This document shows, one piece after another, positions 7,712-16,522 of a stretch of DNA of 64,000 nt. The notes under the pieces are model-generated. The model did not search any database. It was not told the DNA's origin and saw nothing but the letters and a program-made list of their open reading frames with translations. A program made the position numbers and the translations under genes. The stretch is from Treponema sp. UBA1747 (GTDB lineage: Bacteria > Spirochaetota > Spirochaetia > Treponematales > Treponemataceae), in contig DCHR01000036.1 in the NCBI GenBank assembly GCA_002315375.1, positions 68,965 to 132,964 on the forward strand, read 5' to 3'. Numbering within the stretch: position 1 is the first letter of the stretch; every line of letters begins with the position of its first letter.

Positions 7712-8317
7712 TTAAGCAATCATTCCCTGAACCCGTTTTCTTAAGCTGCCTGTAAGAATAACGTTAAGGGTTGTTTTGATAATCATGCCCGGAATAAAAG
7801 GAATTACACAGGCTTTTACTGCAACATCAAGTCCTTTTCCTGTAACCCGTACAAAGCCGCCAAGTCCGCATGCAAAAAGAACAACTTCAGCAAGAACCGC
7901 TGAACAAATACATAAAATCCAGATTTTTGCTTTTGCGTGATCTTTCTTTGGGTTAAGAGCAAAACGCAGAAGAAGTCCTGCAGCCAGAGCTCCAAGCATA
8001 TAACCGATTAAGAAACCGCCTGTAGGTCCTGAAATAATTACCTGAATTCCAGCTTTCCCTGAATAAACAGGAAGACCGATTGCACCAAGAATCAGAAATA
8101 CAAAAACAGCCAGGGTTCCCCATACAGGTCCAAGAAGCATTCCCGAAAGAAGTGCCAGCATATCCTGCAGAACAATCGGAACACCGCCTGGAAGTGGTAT
8201 ATGGAAAAAAGCAGCACAGCTGATAAGTGCTGCAAACAGTGCTGAAAAAATCATTCCTTTAAGATTGTTTTCCCCGGAAGTTCTTTCTTCATTTTCAATT
8301 AATTTTTCTTCGCTCAT
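7712..8317 (-). CDS. bioY: Biotin transporter BioY (S component)
   Basis: ATG 8317 with GGAGC upstream gives 201 residues (MSEEKLIEN…); a longer frame would run into birA. Six hydrophobic helices are visible. The motif VPIVLQDMLALLSGMLLGPVWGTLAVFVFLILGAIGLPVY and later GPTGGFLIGYMLGA are the conserved BioY blocks that form the biotin-binding site. It delivers biotin together with the adjacent EcfA and EcfT. A 13-nt hairpin (CCTGC TTC GCAGG, 8344-8356) lies in its leader. The gene sits directly behind birA, so biotin sensing and uptake are linked. Confidence 0.93.
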   Translation of the reverse strand: MSEEKLIENEERTSGENNLKGMIFSALFAALISCAAFFHIPLPGGVPIVLQDMLALLSGMLLGPVWGTLAVFVFLILGAIGLPVYSGKAGIQVIISGPTGGFLIGYMLGALAAGLLLRFALNPKKDHAKAKIWILCICSAVLAEVVLFACGLGGFVRVTGKGLDVAVKACVIPFIPGMIIKTTLNVILTGSLRKRVQGMIA

Positions 8318-8378
8318 TTTTAAGCTCCATTTTTTTATTTTTTCCTGCTTCGCAGGATTATTTCCATAACATGATTTT

Positions 8379-9353
8379 TTACAAAAGATAACTTTCACCC
8401 GGAGTAAGTCTTTTCACATCTCCCCCGGAATTTCTGATAAGTCCGAAACCACCGTCATCAGCACCGATAAATATCCCCTGAAAACCATCTGAACTGTTCC
8501 GAACAGTTTTATTAATATCCGAACAATAATAGTTCCATTCGGCCACAAGAATTTCCGGATATTTTAGGGTTTTGTTTTCAATTTCCTTATACATTGTTAA
8601 AAAAGTTTTAAGAAAACTTTTTCGGGAAAACTGATTAACAATATTCAGTCCTATTCCAAGATTTATCCACTTAGTCCTGTTTCCCGAAACAAATACTTCA
8701 TCCAGAACTCCACCAACCTTTTCAACGTCGTTCCAGATTTCATTGGGCCATTTCAAATGATAAGTCTGTCCCGTCAGGGCTTTTAGTGTATTTGCAACAG
8801 TTACCTGGGCTGCCAGAACCATTCGGCTGCTTTTGGAAGATGGAAGTGAAACTTCAGTACATAAAGTAAAAGCAAGACTTCCCTCCTTTCCTTCCCATTT
8901 ATTGCCCTTACGGTCCTTGCCGTCTGTCTGCTTGTCGCAGATTACAATTACAGGTTTTCGTCCTAAACCCGCAGATCTTCCCGAGGCTTCAGATTCTGTT
9001 TTTTCTTCTTTTTTTTCTTCGGTTTCAAGCATCCTCTCAATAGAAATTTTCCGGGCTTCATTCATTGTGGACGCAGTTTCTTCAATATAAATAACCTGTC
9101 CTTCGTTTTCACCGAATTCAAATGGCATAACGGAATCTTTCCGTTCATGAAGAAGCCTGTAACCTGTAGGACCGGACTCAATTTCATAACCGGATTTCTC
9201 CAGGGCCTGAACCGCTTTCCATACAGAAACCCTCGAAAAGCCTGTCTGTTCCCCAATTTCTTCACCAGAAAGGGCTTTACCAGGGGAAATTTTCTGCATT
9301 TTCTGCAGCATTTTGAGTACCTGTTGCTTCGTAGACGGTTTTTCGTTACCCAT
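8379..9353 (-). CDS. birA: Biotin protein ligase / biotin repressor BirA
   Basis: The 324-residue protein has an N-terminal winged helix (residues 8-65, with SGEEIGEQTGFSRVSVWKAVQALEKSGY) and a ligase domain, so it is a class II, DNA-binding BirA. It attaches biotin to carboxylase carrier proteins. Compared with the usual GRGRRG loop the sequence is GKDRKG (145-150), and KWPND is KWPNE (201-205); the lysine expected to contact biotinyl-AMP is K212. An extra charged segment at residues 108-134 (rich in E, K and S) interrupts the domain. A BirA-like inverted repeat covers the start codon, suggesting autoregulation. Confidence 0.88.
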   Translation of the reverse strand: MGNEKPSTKQQVLKMLQKMQKISPGKALSGEEIGEQTGFSRVSVWKAVQALEKSGYEIESGPTGYRLLHERKDSVMPFEFGENEGQVIYIEETASTMNEARKISIERMLETEEKKEEKTESEASGRSAGLGRKPVIVICDKQTDGKDRKGNKWEGKEGSLAFTLCTEVSLPSSKSSRMVLAAQVTVANTLKALTGQTYHLKWPNEIWNDVEKVGGVLDEVFVSGNRTKWINLGIGLNIVNQFSRKSFLKTFLTMYKEIENKTLKYPEILVAEWNYYCSDINKTVRNSSDGFQGIFIGADDGGFGLIRNSGGDVKRLTPGESYLL

Positions 9354-9378
9354 ATTTATTTATAAGGTAACGAAAAAC
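9338..9378. promoter_or_regulatory. Candidate BirA operator
   Basis: GTTTTTCGTTACC (9338-9350) and GGTAACGAAAAAC (9366-9378) are perfect 13-bp inverted repeats separated by 15 nt. The ACC-N15-GGT core and spacing match the known BirA site plan (TTGTAAACC-N14/15-GGTTTACAA). The left arm is inside birA codons 2-6, and the right arm lies in the shared upstream region with the divergent aldolase gene. Confidence 0.55.
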
Positions 9379-9481
9379 AATAAAAAAGTCAATTTATCCC
9401 CTTTTTACGGACTTTTTTACCGTTCTTTATGTAGAAATACCTTAATTCCGCCATTAAGATAAAACCATAGAGGAAAAATAA

Positions 9482-10462
9482 ATGGCAAAAGAATTATCAA
9501 AACTTATGGACTTCAGACCAACAATTAAAGTTCTGGATGCAACTATCCGTGACGGCGGTCTTGTAAACGATTTCTTCTTTACAGATGAATTCATTAAAGA
9601 CCTTTACCTTACAAATGTAAAAGCCGGCGTTGATTATATGGAATTAGGATACAAAGCAGACAAAGAACTTTTTGATCCTTCTAAATTCGGTAAATGGAAA
9701 TTCTGTAACGATGATGATATCCGTAAGGTTCTGGGAGACACAGAAAACAACCCTGTAAAGCTTGCTGTTATGGCTGATGTAGGCCGCTGCAACTACAAAC
9801 AGGACATCATAAAAAAAGCAGACTCTCCTATCGATATGATTCGCGTAGCAACCTATGCTAACACAATCCCAACTGCAATCGAAATGATTGAAGATGCAAA
9901 AGAAAAAGGCTACGAAGTTACCTGTAACATCATGGCCATTTCTGCAAACCAGGAATCTGATATTAAAGTTGCTCTGGACCTTCTTGGAAAATCAAATGTT
10001 GACTGCATTTATATCGTAGACTCTTACGGTTCAATATACCCTGAACAGATGGCACGTATCGCTGACGTTTATATGGAAGCAGGAAAAAAATACAACAAAG
10101 CAATAGGCATCCATGCCCACAACAATCTTCAGCTGGCATTTGCAAATACAATTGAATGCTGTGGTGACGGTGTAGATTTCCTTGATGCTACTTACGGCGG
10201 AATGGGACGCGGTGCCGGAAACTGTTCAATGGAACTTCTCCTGGGCTTCCTGAAAAACCCTAAATACAAAACTTTCCCTGTAATCCAGTTCATTGAAAAT
10301 CACATTAATAAAATGAAGAAAGACGGCATCACCTGGGGCTATGACCTTCAGTACATGATGACAGGTCAGCTGAACCAGCATCCCCGTTCGGCAATTGCCT
10401 TCACAAAAGACAAACGTGAAGACTACATAGAATTCTACAAACAGGTTGTTGCAGAAGACTAA
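9482..10462 (+). CDS. DRE-TIM (HMGL-like) aldolase
   Basis: This 326-residue TIM-barrel protein has LDATIRDGG (residues 18-26, the RD catalytic/metal pair of the DRE-TIM family) and the metal-binding HAHNN at 211-215, followed by GGMGRGAGN. It resembles 4-hydroxy-2-oxovalerate aldolase (DmpG/MhpE) more than isopropylmalate synthase, but no acetaldehyde dehydrogenase partner is nearby. GAGGAAA precedes the ATG. The next gene 32 bp downstream is a sodium/solute symporter, so the pair may import and cleave a keto or hydroxy acid. The substrate is unknown. Confidence 0.75.
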   Translation: MAKELSKLMDFRPTIKVLDATIRDGGLVNDFFFTDEFIKDLYLTNVKAGVDYMELGYKADKELFDPSKFGKWKFCNDDDIRKVLGDTENNPVKLAVMADVGRCNYKQDIIKKADSPIDMIRVATYANTIPTAIEMIEDAKEKGYEVTCNIMAISANQESDIKVALDLLGKSNVDCIYIVDSYGSIYPEQMARIADVYMEAGKKYNKAIGIHAHNNLQLAFANTIECCGDGVDFLDATYGGMGRGAGNCSMELLLGFLKNPKYKTFPVIQFIENHINKMKKDGITWGYDLQYMMTGQLNQHPRSAIAFTKDKREDYIEFYKQVVAED

Positions 10463-10494
10463 TAAACAGTAACTATTATTCTGGAGGAATAGAA

Positions 10495-12069
10495 ATGATA
10501 GCATTAACAATTACCATTCTGATTGCATACTTTGCAGTAATGATTGGTATCGGACTTTACTGTAGAAAAAATTCTACAGACGTAAACGGATTTGTCCTTG
10601 GCGGACGTTCAGTAGGCCCATGGCTTACAGCATTTGCTTTTGGTACATCTTACTTCTCTGCAGTTATTTTCGTTGGATACGCAGGCCAGTTCGGATGGCT
10701 CTTCGGTCTTGCATCTACATGGGCAGGTCTTGGAAACGCCTTCATCGGTTCCCTCCTTGCATGGAACATTCTTGGACGCAGAACCCGCGTTATGACACAG
10801 CACATTGATGCAAAAACAATGCCTGATTTCTTTGGAAAAAGATTTGAATCTACACCGCTTAAAATCGTAGCTTCCCTCATCGTTTTTGTATTCCTTATTC
10901 CTTATACCGCTTCCCTTTACAACGGACTTTCTTCCCTTTTCGGACTTGTATTCAACATTCCATACTGGGTAGTAATTCTTATCATGGCTGTCCTTACTAG
11001 TTTCTATGTTATCTTCGGTGGTTACATGGCAACAGCTATTAACGATTTCATTCAGGGGCTCATTATGCTGGTTGGTATCGTTGCAGTTATCCTTGCAGTT
11101 CTTTCACAGAACGGAGGACTTCTTGCAGCAACACAGAAACTTTCAGCAGTTCCTGCTAACGGCTGGACAGGAGGTGCATATACTTCTTTCTTCGGACCAG
11201 ATCCTGTATTCCTTCTTTTCGTTGTAATCCTTACATCTCTTGGAACATGGGGACTTCCACAGATGGTTGGAAAGTTCTATGCAATCAAAAGTGAAAAAGA
11301 CATTCACAAAGGAACAGTAATTTCAACTATCTTTGCAATCATCGTAGCCGGCGGATGTTATTTCCTTGGCGGTTTCGGACGTCTTTACGGAGCTGAATTA
11401 AGTGCTGCAGGAAAACCACTTTTCGATACAATCATTCCAAGAATGCTTTCAACTCTTTCTCCGGTTCTTATTGCAGTTGTTATTGTTCTGGTTCTCTCTG
11501 CTTCAATGTCAACTCTTTCTTCTCTGGTTCTTACATCAAGTTCAACCTTCACACTGGATATCATTAAACCTGCAGCAAAAAAAGAAATGACAGAAAAGAA
11601 ACAGGTTCTGATTATGAGAATATTTATCGTATTCTTCATTATCGTATCCGCAGTAATTGCCGTAGTTAAAGATGCCAACCCTGGTGTAACATTCATTGCA
11701 CAGATGATGGGTGTTTCCTGGGGTGGACTTGCAGGTGCATTCCTGGCTCCATACCTTCTGAGTCTTTACTGGAAAGGTGTTACAAAAACTTCAACAGTAG
11801 TTTGTTTCATCTGGGGAACAGGTCTTGCAATTCTTCAATTCGTACTTTCAATGGCTCATGTTAACGTTGCAGCTTTTCCACCATTCTTTGCCCTTATGTT
11901 CAAGACAAGTATTCATTCCGGAGTATTTGCAATGATCGGCGGACTTATTATTGTACCAGTCGTAAGTCTCTTTACAAAGAAAATGGACAAAGCAAAAGTT
12001 GATTCAATTTTTGAATGTTACGATGAAACAGTAACAGTTTCAAAGAAAGTTTCACTTTCAGATAACTAA
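10495..12069 (+). CDS. Sodium:solute symporter (SSS family)
   Basis: The 524-residue integral membrane protein shows about 13 hydrophobic helices. It begins with GLYCRKNSTDVNGFVLGGRSVGPWLTAFAFGTSYFSAVIFVGYAG, the typical SSS helix 1-2 region, and includes ADNLSTL-like SASMSTLSSLVLTSSS near residue 337-352, the sodium-site serines of the family. It probably co-transports Na+ with a small organic solute. It shares an operon with the aldolase upstream (32-bp gap, GGAGGA ribosome site). The specific substrate (sugar, amino acid, carboxylate or pantothenate) cannot be assigned. Confidence 0.88.
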   Translation: MIALTITILIAYFAVMIGIGLYCRKNSTDVNGFVLGGRSVGPWLTAFAFGTSYFSAVIFVGYAGQFGWLFGLASTWAGLGNAFIGSLLAWNILGRRTRVMTQHIDAKTMPDFFGKRFESTPLKIVASLIVFVFLIPYTASLYNGLSSLFGLVFNIPYWVVILIMAVLTSFYVIFGGYMATAINDFIQGLIMLVGIVAVILAVLSQNGGLLAATQKLSAVPANGWTGGAYTSFFGPDPVFLLFVVILTSLGTWGLPQMVGKFYAIKSEKDIHKGTVISTIFAIIVAGGCYFLGGFGRLYGAELSAAGKPLFDTIIPRMLSTLSPVLIAVVIVLVLSASMSTLSSLVLTSSSTFTLDIIKPAAKKEMTEKKQVLIMRIFIVFFIIVSAVIAVVKDANPGVTFIAQMMGVSWGGLAGAFLAPYLLSLYWKGVTKTSTVVCFIWGTGLAILQFVLSMAHVNVAAFPPFFALMFKTSIHSGVFAMIGGLIIVPVVSLFTKKMDKAKVDSIFECYDETVTVSKKVSLSDN

Positions 12070-12110
12070 TTCCTGATTTCAAAGCTCATAAATTGAGCTG
12101 ACTACAAATA

Positions 12111-12158
12111 AAAGGACGCTTGAGTATGTCACATTCCGACAGGCTCAGCGTCCTTTTT
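12111..12158. terminator. Bidirectional terminator between symporter and tatD
   Basis: AAAGGACGCT-T-GAG (12111-12124) pairs with CTC-AGCGTCCTTT (12144-12156). T-rich tracts on both sides allow termination of both convergent genes. The loop holds TTCCGACAGGCTCAG, a relative of a short repeat seen elsewhere in the window. Confidence 0.8.
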
Positions 12159-12969
12159 ATTCTTCAGTCAGGTTCTCTTTATAAAACCTTCCTAAATTAT
12201 CATTCAAAATGAAAGAGATCTCTTCAACAGATTTACTTTTTTCATCAGCAATATCACTGTAAATACGTTTTATGAGCAAAGGACTAGAATCACTTCCTCC
12301 AAGCCAGGGTTCCCCTGTAGGATTGTCAGTTTCAGGAAGAACCAGTTCTAATGGCGTCATACGGAGAAAATCTTTAATTATATTGGAATACCTGAGCTCA
12401 CAGCCAAAAGTCTGAAGACATCCTTTTTCCAAAAACTTTTTATAAATACCGGCGGGACCATCATACCAGTGAATAACAGGACGGATTCTTGGAAAATCCT
12501 GAAGCATTTCAAAGATTTCTTTTTCGGCACCCTTTGTATGAAGAAGGACCGTCTTCCCTTTTTTATTTGCAGCATCAAGCGCTATCAAAAGATGCATTAC
12601 CTGAACTTCTTTGGGGCAATCTTTTTCCCAGAAGAAATCCAGTCCAACCTCTGAAATAAAAGGAGTCCTTTCATAATAAGGTAAAAGAAGATTCAAAGCT
12701 TCATTTTCTTTTTCAGGAAGATTCTTTGTATAAGACGGATGAACTCCAAATGTAATAGTTACAAGTTTTTTGGATTCCGCTTCAGAACACCCCTTTTCAA
12801 TAGCTTTTTGAATTATCAGATTTTTAATCTCAAGGTTTCTTATGTAAGAATCAATATTTACACTTGCAGAAAAAGTCCTGATTCTGTTTTCTACAATCTG
12901 TTCACAAACCCCATCCAGTTCTTCATCTTTATAAAAATCCAGATGCGTATGAAAATCAAAATACTGCAC
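12157..12969 (-). CDS. tatD: TatD-family metal-dependent hydrolase
   Basis: A 270-residue TIM-barrel hydrolase with the H-x-H metal ligands in FDFHTHLDF at the N-terminus, SEVGLDFFW, a central LLHTKGAE and VLPETDNP near the C-terminus, all in TatD-family positions. These enzymes are 3'-exonucleases or nucleases. The start is GTG 12969, supported by AGGAAA upstream; no suitable ATG is present. It lies 11 bp after the thiQ-like gene and is probably the last cistron of the thiamine transporter operon, although its job there is not obvious. Confidence 0.85.
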   Translation of the reverse strand: MQYFDFHTHLDFYKDEELDGVCEQIVENRIRTFSASVNIDSYIRNLEIKNLIIQKAIEKGCSEAESKKLVTITFGVHPSYTKNLPEKENEALNLLLPYYERTPFISEVGLDFFWEKDCPKEVQVMHLLIALDAANKKGKTVLLHTKGAEKEIFEMLQDFPRIRPVIHWYDGPAGIYKKFLEKGCLQTFGCELRYSNIIKDFLRMTPLELVLPETDNPTGEPWLGGSDSSPLLIKRIYSDIADEKSKSVEEISFILNDNLGRFYKENLTEE

Positions 12970-12980
12970 TAAATTTTTCC

Positions 12981-13628
12981 TTACTGAACGGAATAACTGT
13001 TGCCGATTCTTACAATTCCGTCACTCATTCTTTCGGCCTCAGCCATATCGTGAGTAACCATAATTGCAGTAAACCCAATATCTTTCTGCCAGGTTCGTAT
13101 CTGGTCTCCAAGCCTCAGCCGTAATTCCGCATCCAGTGCACTCAAAGGCTCATCCATGAGAACAAGTTTTGGAGCAGTAATCAGGGTCCGGGCCAGAGCA
13201 ACTCTCTGTTTTTCTCCGCCAGATAAAGTCCCGGGCATTCTTTTTTCAAATCCGTTAAGGTCAAATTCTTTCAGAAATTCCGAAGCTTTTTCCAGAGCAG
13301 TTTTTCGTTTTTCTCCTTTGGTAATCAGACCATAAGCCACATTCTGAACTACAGTCATATTATCAAATAAAGCACCGCTTTGAAAAATCATCCCGATTTC
13401 ACGTCGGGCTGGCGCAGTTTTTTCAACAGCCTTTCCATCAAGAATTATTTTTTCTGAATATCCGTCATCATTTTTTTCAAGTCCGGAGATTATTTTCAGA
13501 ACTGTAGATTTACCTGAACCACTTGGTCCAACAAGACTTGCCAGAACACCTTTTTCACATTCAAAATCAAAAACAATTTCTTTATTGCCAAAAGTTTTAT
13601 GGATATTTTTTACCTCAAAATAACTCAT
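12981..13628 (-). CDS. thiQ: Thiamine ABC transporter ATPase (ThiQ-like)
   Basis: The 215-residue ATPase has Walker A GPSGSGKST (34-42), Q-loop MIFQSGALF (80-88), signature LSGGEKQRVA (135-144), Walker B LVLMDEPLSALD (155-166) and a switch histidine in MVTHD. Short length and sequence fit the ThiQ/FbpC group. Its start overlaps the permease stop by 4 bp (ATGA). Assignment to thiamine rests on the TPP riboswitch that leads the operon. Confidence 0.85.
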   Translation of the reverse strand: MSYFEVKNIHKTFGNKEIVFDFECEKGVLASLVGPSGSGKSTVLKIISGLEKNDDGYSEKIILDGKAVEKTAPARREIGMIFQSGALFDNMTVVQNVAYGLITKGEKRKTALEKASEFLKEFDLNGFEKRMPGTLSGGEKQRVALARTLITAPKLVLMDEPLSALDAELRLRLGDQIRTWQKDIGFTAIMVTHDMAEAERMSDGIVRIGNSYSVQ

Positions 13629-15310
13629 TTATTTCCACCCGCCTTTTCAGATATTACAAAAACAACGAAACAGATTAATGCAAGAATCGTCCCCGAAGCA
13701 CAGGCCGTATTGAATCTGTAAGAGCCTGAAAGTCTGTATGTATATAAACTTAAAGTCTGGAATTTTGGAATCGAAAGAATAAGAGGCAGGGTTGTATCTC
13801 CTGCACTGAAGGCAAAACAGAATCCAAAAGATGAAAAAAGACTTTTTCTTATCCATGGAAGAATAACTCTGAAAATACCGTCCGTATAACTGTCAGAATA
13901 AATCCGTACTGCGTTAATTACATCTGAAGGAATTTTCCCAAGGGCTGCATTAATCTGTCTGTATGCAAGAGGCCAGAACAATGCTGATTGCACCAGAATA
14001 AGACTCCACACATTTCCTTTTTTAATAAGAATAGTAAGTCCAAATCCCAGGACAACAGAAGAAACGGCCATTGGCAGTAAAGAGAAAATTTCAAGAATCT
14101 GTTTTTTCCATGACTTTTTAATGGCATGCAGAGTCAGGGAATACACAGCAGCAGTAATCGTACAAACCATTCCGGTAAAGAAAGATATTTTTACTGTACT
14201 CCAGAGGGAATCCCAAAACCCCGGAGATTTAAAAAGCATTTTATACTGATTCAAAGAAAAAACATCTTTGCCTTTTATTCGTGCCGTAAATCCGGAAACG
14301 GCAATTCCTGCAAAAGGAAAAATGAAAAATAAAATAATTACAGCCATTATGAAAATAAAAAATAAAATCTCAATAAAAGAAGCTGATTTTGAAACAAAAG
14401 GTTTCTGACCAAGTGGATATTTTTCTACACAATCAAAAACCTGTCCGCTTTCACCGGAATACTTTTTCCCGGAAAGCAGAATATAAACCGACACAATAAG
14501 TAAAGCAGAAATAGTTTCTGCAACGGCAAGACTGGATGCCCGTTTAATATCAAGGCTTGTTTTTACAGCCTGATAGATTTCTACTTCCAGAGTTGAAGTT
14601 CCCGGTGCAGAAAAAAGAAGTACCATCATAAAACTGAAAAAACAAAAGAGGAAAACCGGAATAAGGGCTGAAAGCAAGACAGGTACCAGCTCCGGAAAAG
14701 TAATAGTAATAAAAACTTTTCCTTCTCCGGCGCCCAGAAGTCTGGCTGCATTTTCTTTTTCTGAAGGAAGGCTTTCCCAGTAACGGGACACAATACTCAT
14801 TATCAAAGGAAAGTTATAAAATCCCTGGGCAATCATTATCCCCCACTGAGAATAAAGGAAACGGGATTTTTCTCCGCCGCTAAGAAAGGAAAACATTTTA
14901 TTCAAAATCCCTGACATTCCGTACACAGAAACAAAACCGAGGGCAGCAATCAGAACAGGAATACACAAAGGGACAGCAGAAAATCCAAGCAGAACTTTTC
15001 TGAACAAAAACTTTCTTCTGGCACAAAAAAAAGCCGCAGGGAACCCCGCCGCAAAGGCGACAAATGAACTTCCCAATGCTATTTTCAGAGAGAACAATGT
15101 AACTTTTATAAGTGAAAGAAATTCCGAACTGGAATTAACTGAAGTGATTTTTTTAAATCCTGATACCCTCGTGCCAGCAAGATTGGGAAAATAAACAAGT
15201 ACCAGAGGAATTATAAAAGCAAGAAAAACAACAGCAGCAACAAGAAAAGCCGAGAAAGTAAAAATGTACCGGGCAGATTTTCTCAACCGGATTCTGTTAC
15301 TGCTGTCCAT
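13625..15310 (-). CDS. thiP: Thiamine ABC transporter permease (ThiP-like)
   Basis: A 561-residue membrane protein with two homologous halves of about six helices each, the fused-permease layout of ThiP and FbpB. Each half has a recognisable EAA loop for docking the ATPase (EKENAARLLGAGEGKVFITITFP in the first, INAVRIYSDSYTDGIFRVILP in the second). It is 3 bp downstream of thiB and overlaps thiQ. It forms the channel of the thiamine or thiamine-phosphate importer. Confidence 0.85.
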   Translation of the reverse strand: MDSSNRIRLRKSARYIFTFSAFLVAAVVFLAFIIPLVLVYFPNLAGTRVSGFKKITSVNSSSEFLSLIKVTLFSLKIALGSSFVAFAAGFPAAFFCARRKFLFRKVLLGFSAVPLCIPVLIAALGFVSVYGMSGILNKMFSFLSGGEKSRFLYSQWGIMIAQGFYNFPLIMSIVSRYWESLPSEKENAARLLGAGEGKVFITITFPELVPVLLSALIPVFLFCFFSFMMVLLFSAPGTSTLEVEIYQAVKTSLDIKRASSLAVAETISALLIVSVYILLSGKKYSGESGQVFDCVEKYPLGQKPFVSKSASFIEILFFIFIMAVIILFFIFPFAGIAVSGFTARIKGKDVFSLNQYKMLFKSPGFWDSLWSTVKISFFTGMVCTITAAVYSLTLHAIKKSWKKQILEIFSLLPMAVSSVVLGFGLTILIKKGNVWSLILVQSALFWPLAYRQINAALGKIPSDVINAVRIYSDSYTDGIFRVILPWIRKSLFSSFGFCFAFSAGDTTLPLILSIPKFQTLSLYTYRLSGSYRFNTACASGTILALICFVVFVISEKAGGNK

Positions 15311-15313
15311 AAA

Positions 15314-16375
15314 TTAGTCGTTCAGAATCTTCATTATTTCAGAAACAACTTCATCCAGTTTTGTTGCATCATAAGACAAAGTTTTTTCCGGAACAGGAGC
15401 TGCTGTTTTATAGCTTTCTGGAAGCTCAACATTTTTGTTTGCAGGGAACATCCACTGGGTAAGAGGAATTGCATTCTGGGCCGGTGTACTAACAAGGAAA
15501 TCAATAAAAGCTTTTGCAGCTTTCATATTTTTTGTACCCTTTGTAATTCCGGCACCTTCAACCTGTTCTACATGACCATCAATAAACATTAAAGCCTGGA
15601 AACGGTCCCCTTCTCCATATTCAACATGATAGGCAGGACTTGTTGTATAAGAAGAAACAAGAGGTGCTTCACCCTTTGTGAAAAGACCGTATCCTGAACT
15701 CCAGCCAGGGCTCATTGTAAGAATAGATTTTTTCAGGTCCTTCCAGTATTTTGTATAATTTTCTCCAAAGACTGCATAAGTCCAGGCAGCAAATCCAAGA
15801 CCTGGTGTACTTGTTCTTGGATCCATAAGAATTACTTTTCCCTTGAATTCATCACGTACAAGATCAGCAAGAGATTCAGGTTTACCAAGGGAACATTCAC
15901 TATCCCAGATCATTGCAAAATGACTGTAATCAAAAGGAGTCAGAATCCAGTCTCCGCCAAGAGCAGCTTCAAGTCCCTCAATAAGATTTTCGATTCCTGC
16001 AGGTTTATAGGCTTCCAGAAGATCTGCTTCCCGTGCTTTGAAAGAAAGATTGTTATCAAGTCCAAGAATAACATCGCTCTGAGGGTCAGATTTTTCAGCC
16101 AGAGCTTTTGAAAGAATCTGAGCACCGTCACCACAATCAACCCAGTTTACAGAGATTCCTGTTTTTTCTGTAAACAGACGTGCGATTTCTGGACCAGGTC
16201 CCCATTCACTTATAAATGAGTCATAAGTGTATACAGTAATTTCTTTAGTTTCAGTTTCCTGTTTTACTTCTTTTTCTTCGTTAGTTGAAGAAGCAGAATT
16301 TTTCTTTGAGCATGAAATGAAACAAAGAGACAATAAAATAAAAAGAGAAGTTAAAAAGACAAATGATTTTTTCAT
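15314..16375 (-). CDS. thiB: Thiamine-binding lipoprotein (ThiB-like)
   Basis: Start ATG 16375 is chosen because GGAGGA lies 5 nt upstream; it gives 353 residues. The signal peptide MKKSFVFLTSLF…LCFISC has a lipobox ending at Cys, so this is a lipid-anchored binding protein. The mature part contains ITVYTYDSFISEWGPGPEIA, GDGAQILSKAL, DVILGLDNNL and FDYSHFAMIWDS, typical of the ThiB/TbpA family. It captures thiamine outside the inner membrane and hands it to ThiP. Expression is governed by the riboswitch that ends at its ribosome site. Confidence 0.9.
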   Translation of the reverse strand: MKKSFVFLTSLFILLSLCFISCSKKNSASSTNEEKEVKQETETKEITVYTYDSFISEWGPGPEIARLFTEKTGISVNWVDCGDGAQILSKALAEKSDPQSDVILGLDNNLSFKAREADLLEAYKPAGIENLIEGLEAALGGDWILTPFDYSHFAMIWDSECSLGKPESLADLVRDEFKGKVILMDPRTSTPGLGFAAWTYAVFGENYTKYWKDLKKSILTMSPGWSSGYGLFTKGEAPLVSSYTTSPAYHVEYGEGDRFQALMFIDGHVEQVEGAGITKGTKNMKAAKAFIDFLVSTPAQNAIPLTQWMFPANKNVELPESYKTAAPVPEKTLSYDATKLDEVVSEIMKILND

Positions 16376-16378
16376 GTC

Positions 16379-16469
16379 TTCCTCCGCCGGCATTACCCGG
16401 ATCAGGTTGGAACTTCATGCGAAGTTCTATGGGTATAATCTCAGCCCGCCACAAGGCAAGCACCCCAGT
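16379..16469 (-). promoter_or_regulatory. TPP riboswitch (THI element)
   Basis: The minus-strand leader carries the conserved THI-box blocks in order: GGGGTGC (start near 16466), GCTGAGATTATACCC, then CCTGATCCGGGTAATGCC, followed by GGCGGAGGAAG. The variable arm between them is AGAACTTCGCATGAAGTT. The Shine-Dalgarno sequence GGAGGA (16380-16385) lies at the 3' edge, so ligand binding most likely blocks translation of thiB. No terminator-like stem with a T-tract follows it. Confidence 0.95.
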
Positions 16470-16522
16470 ACGAAAAGTAATATATATTATTTTACTTTTT
16501 TATTGAATAACTTTTCAGAAAA

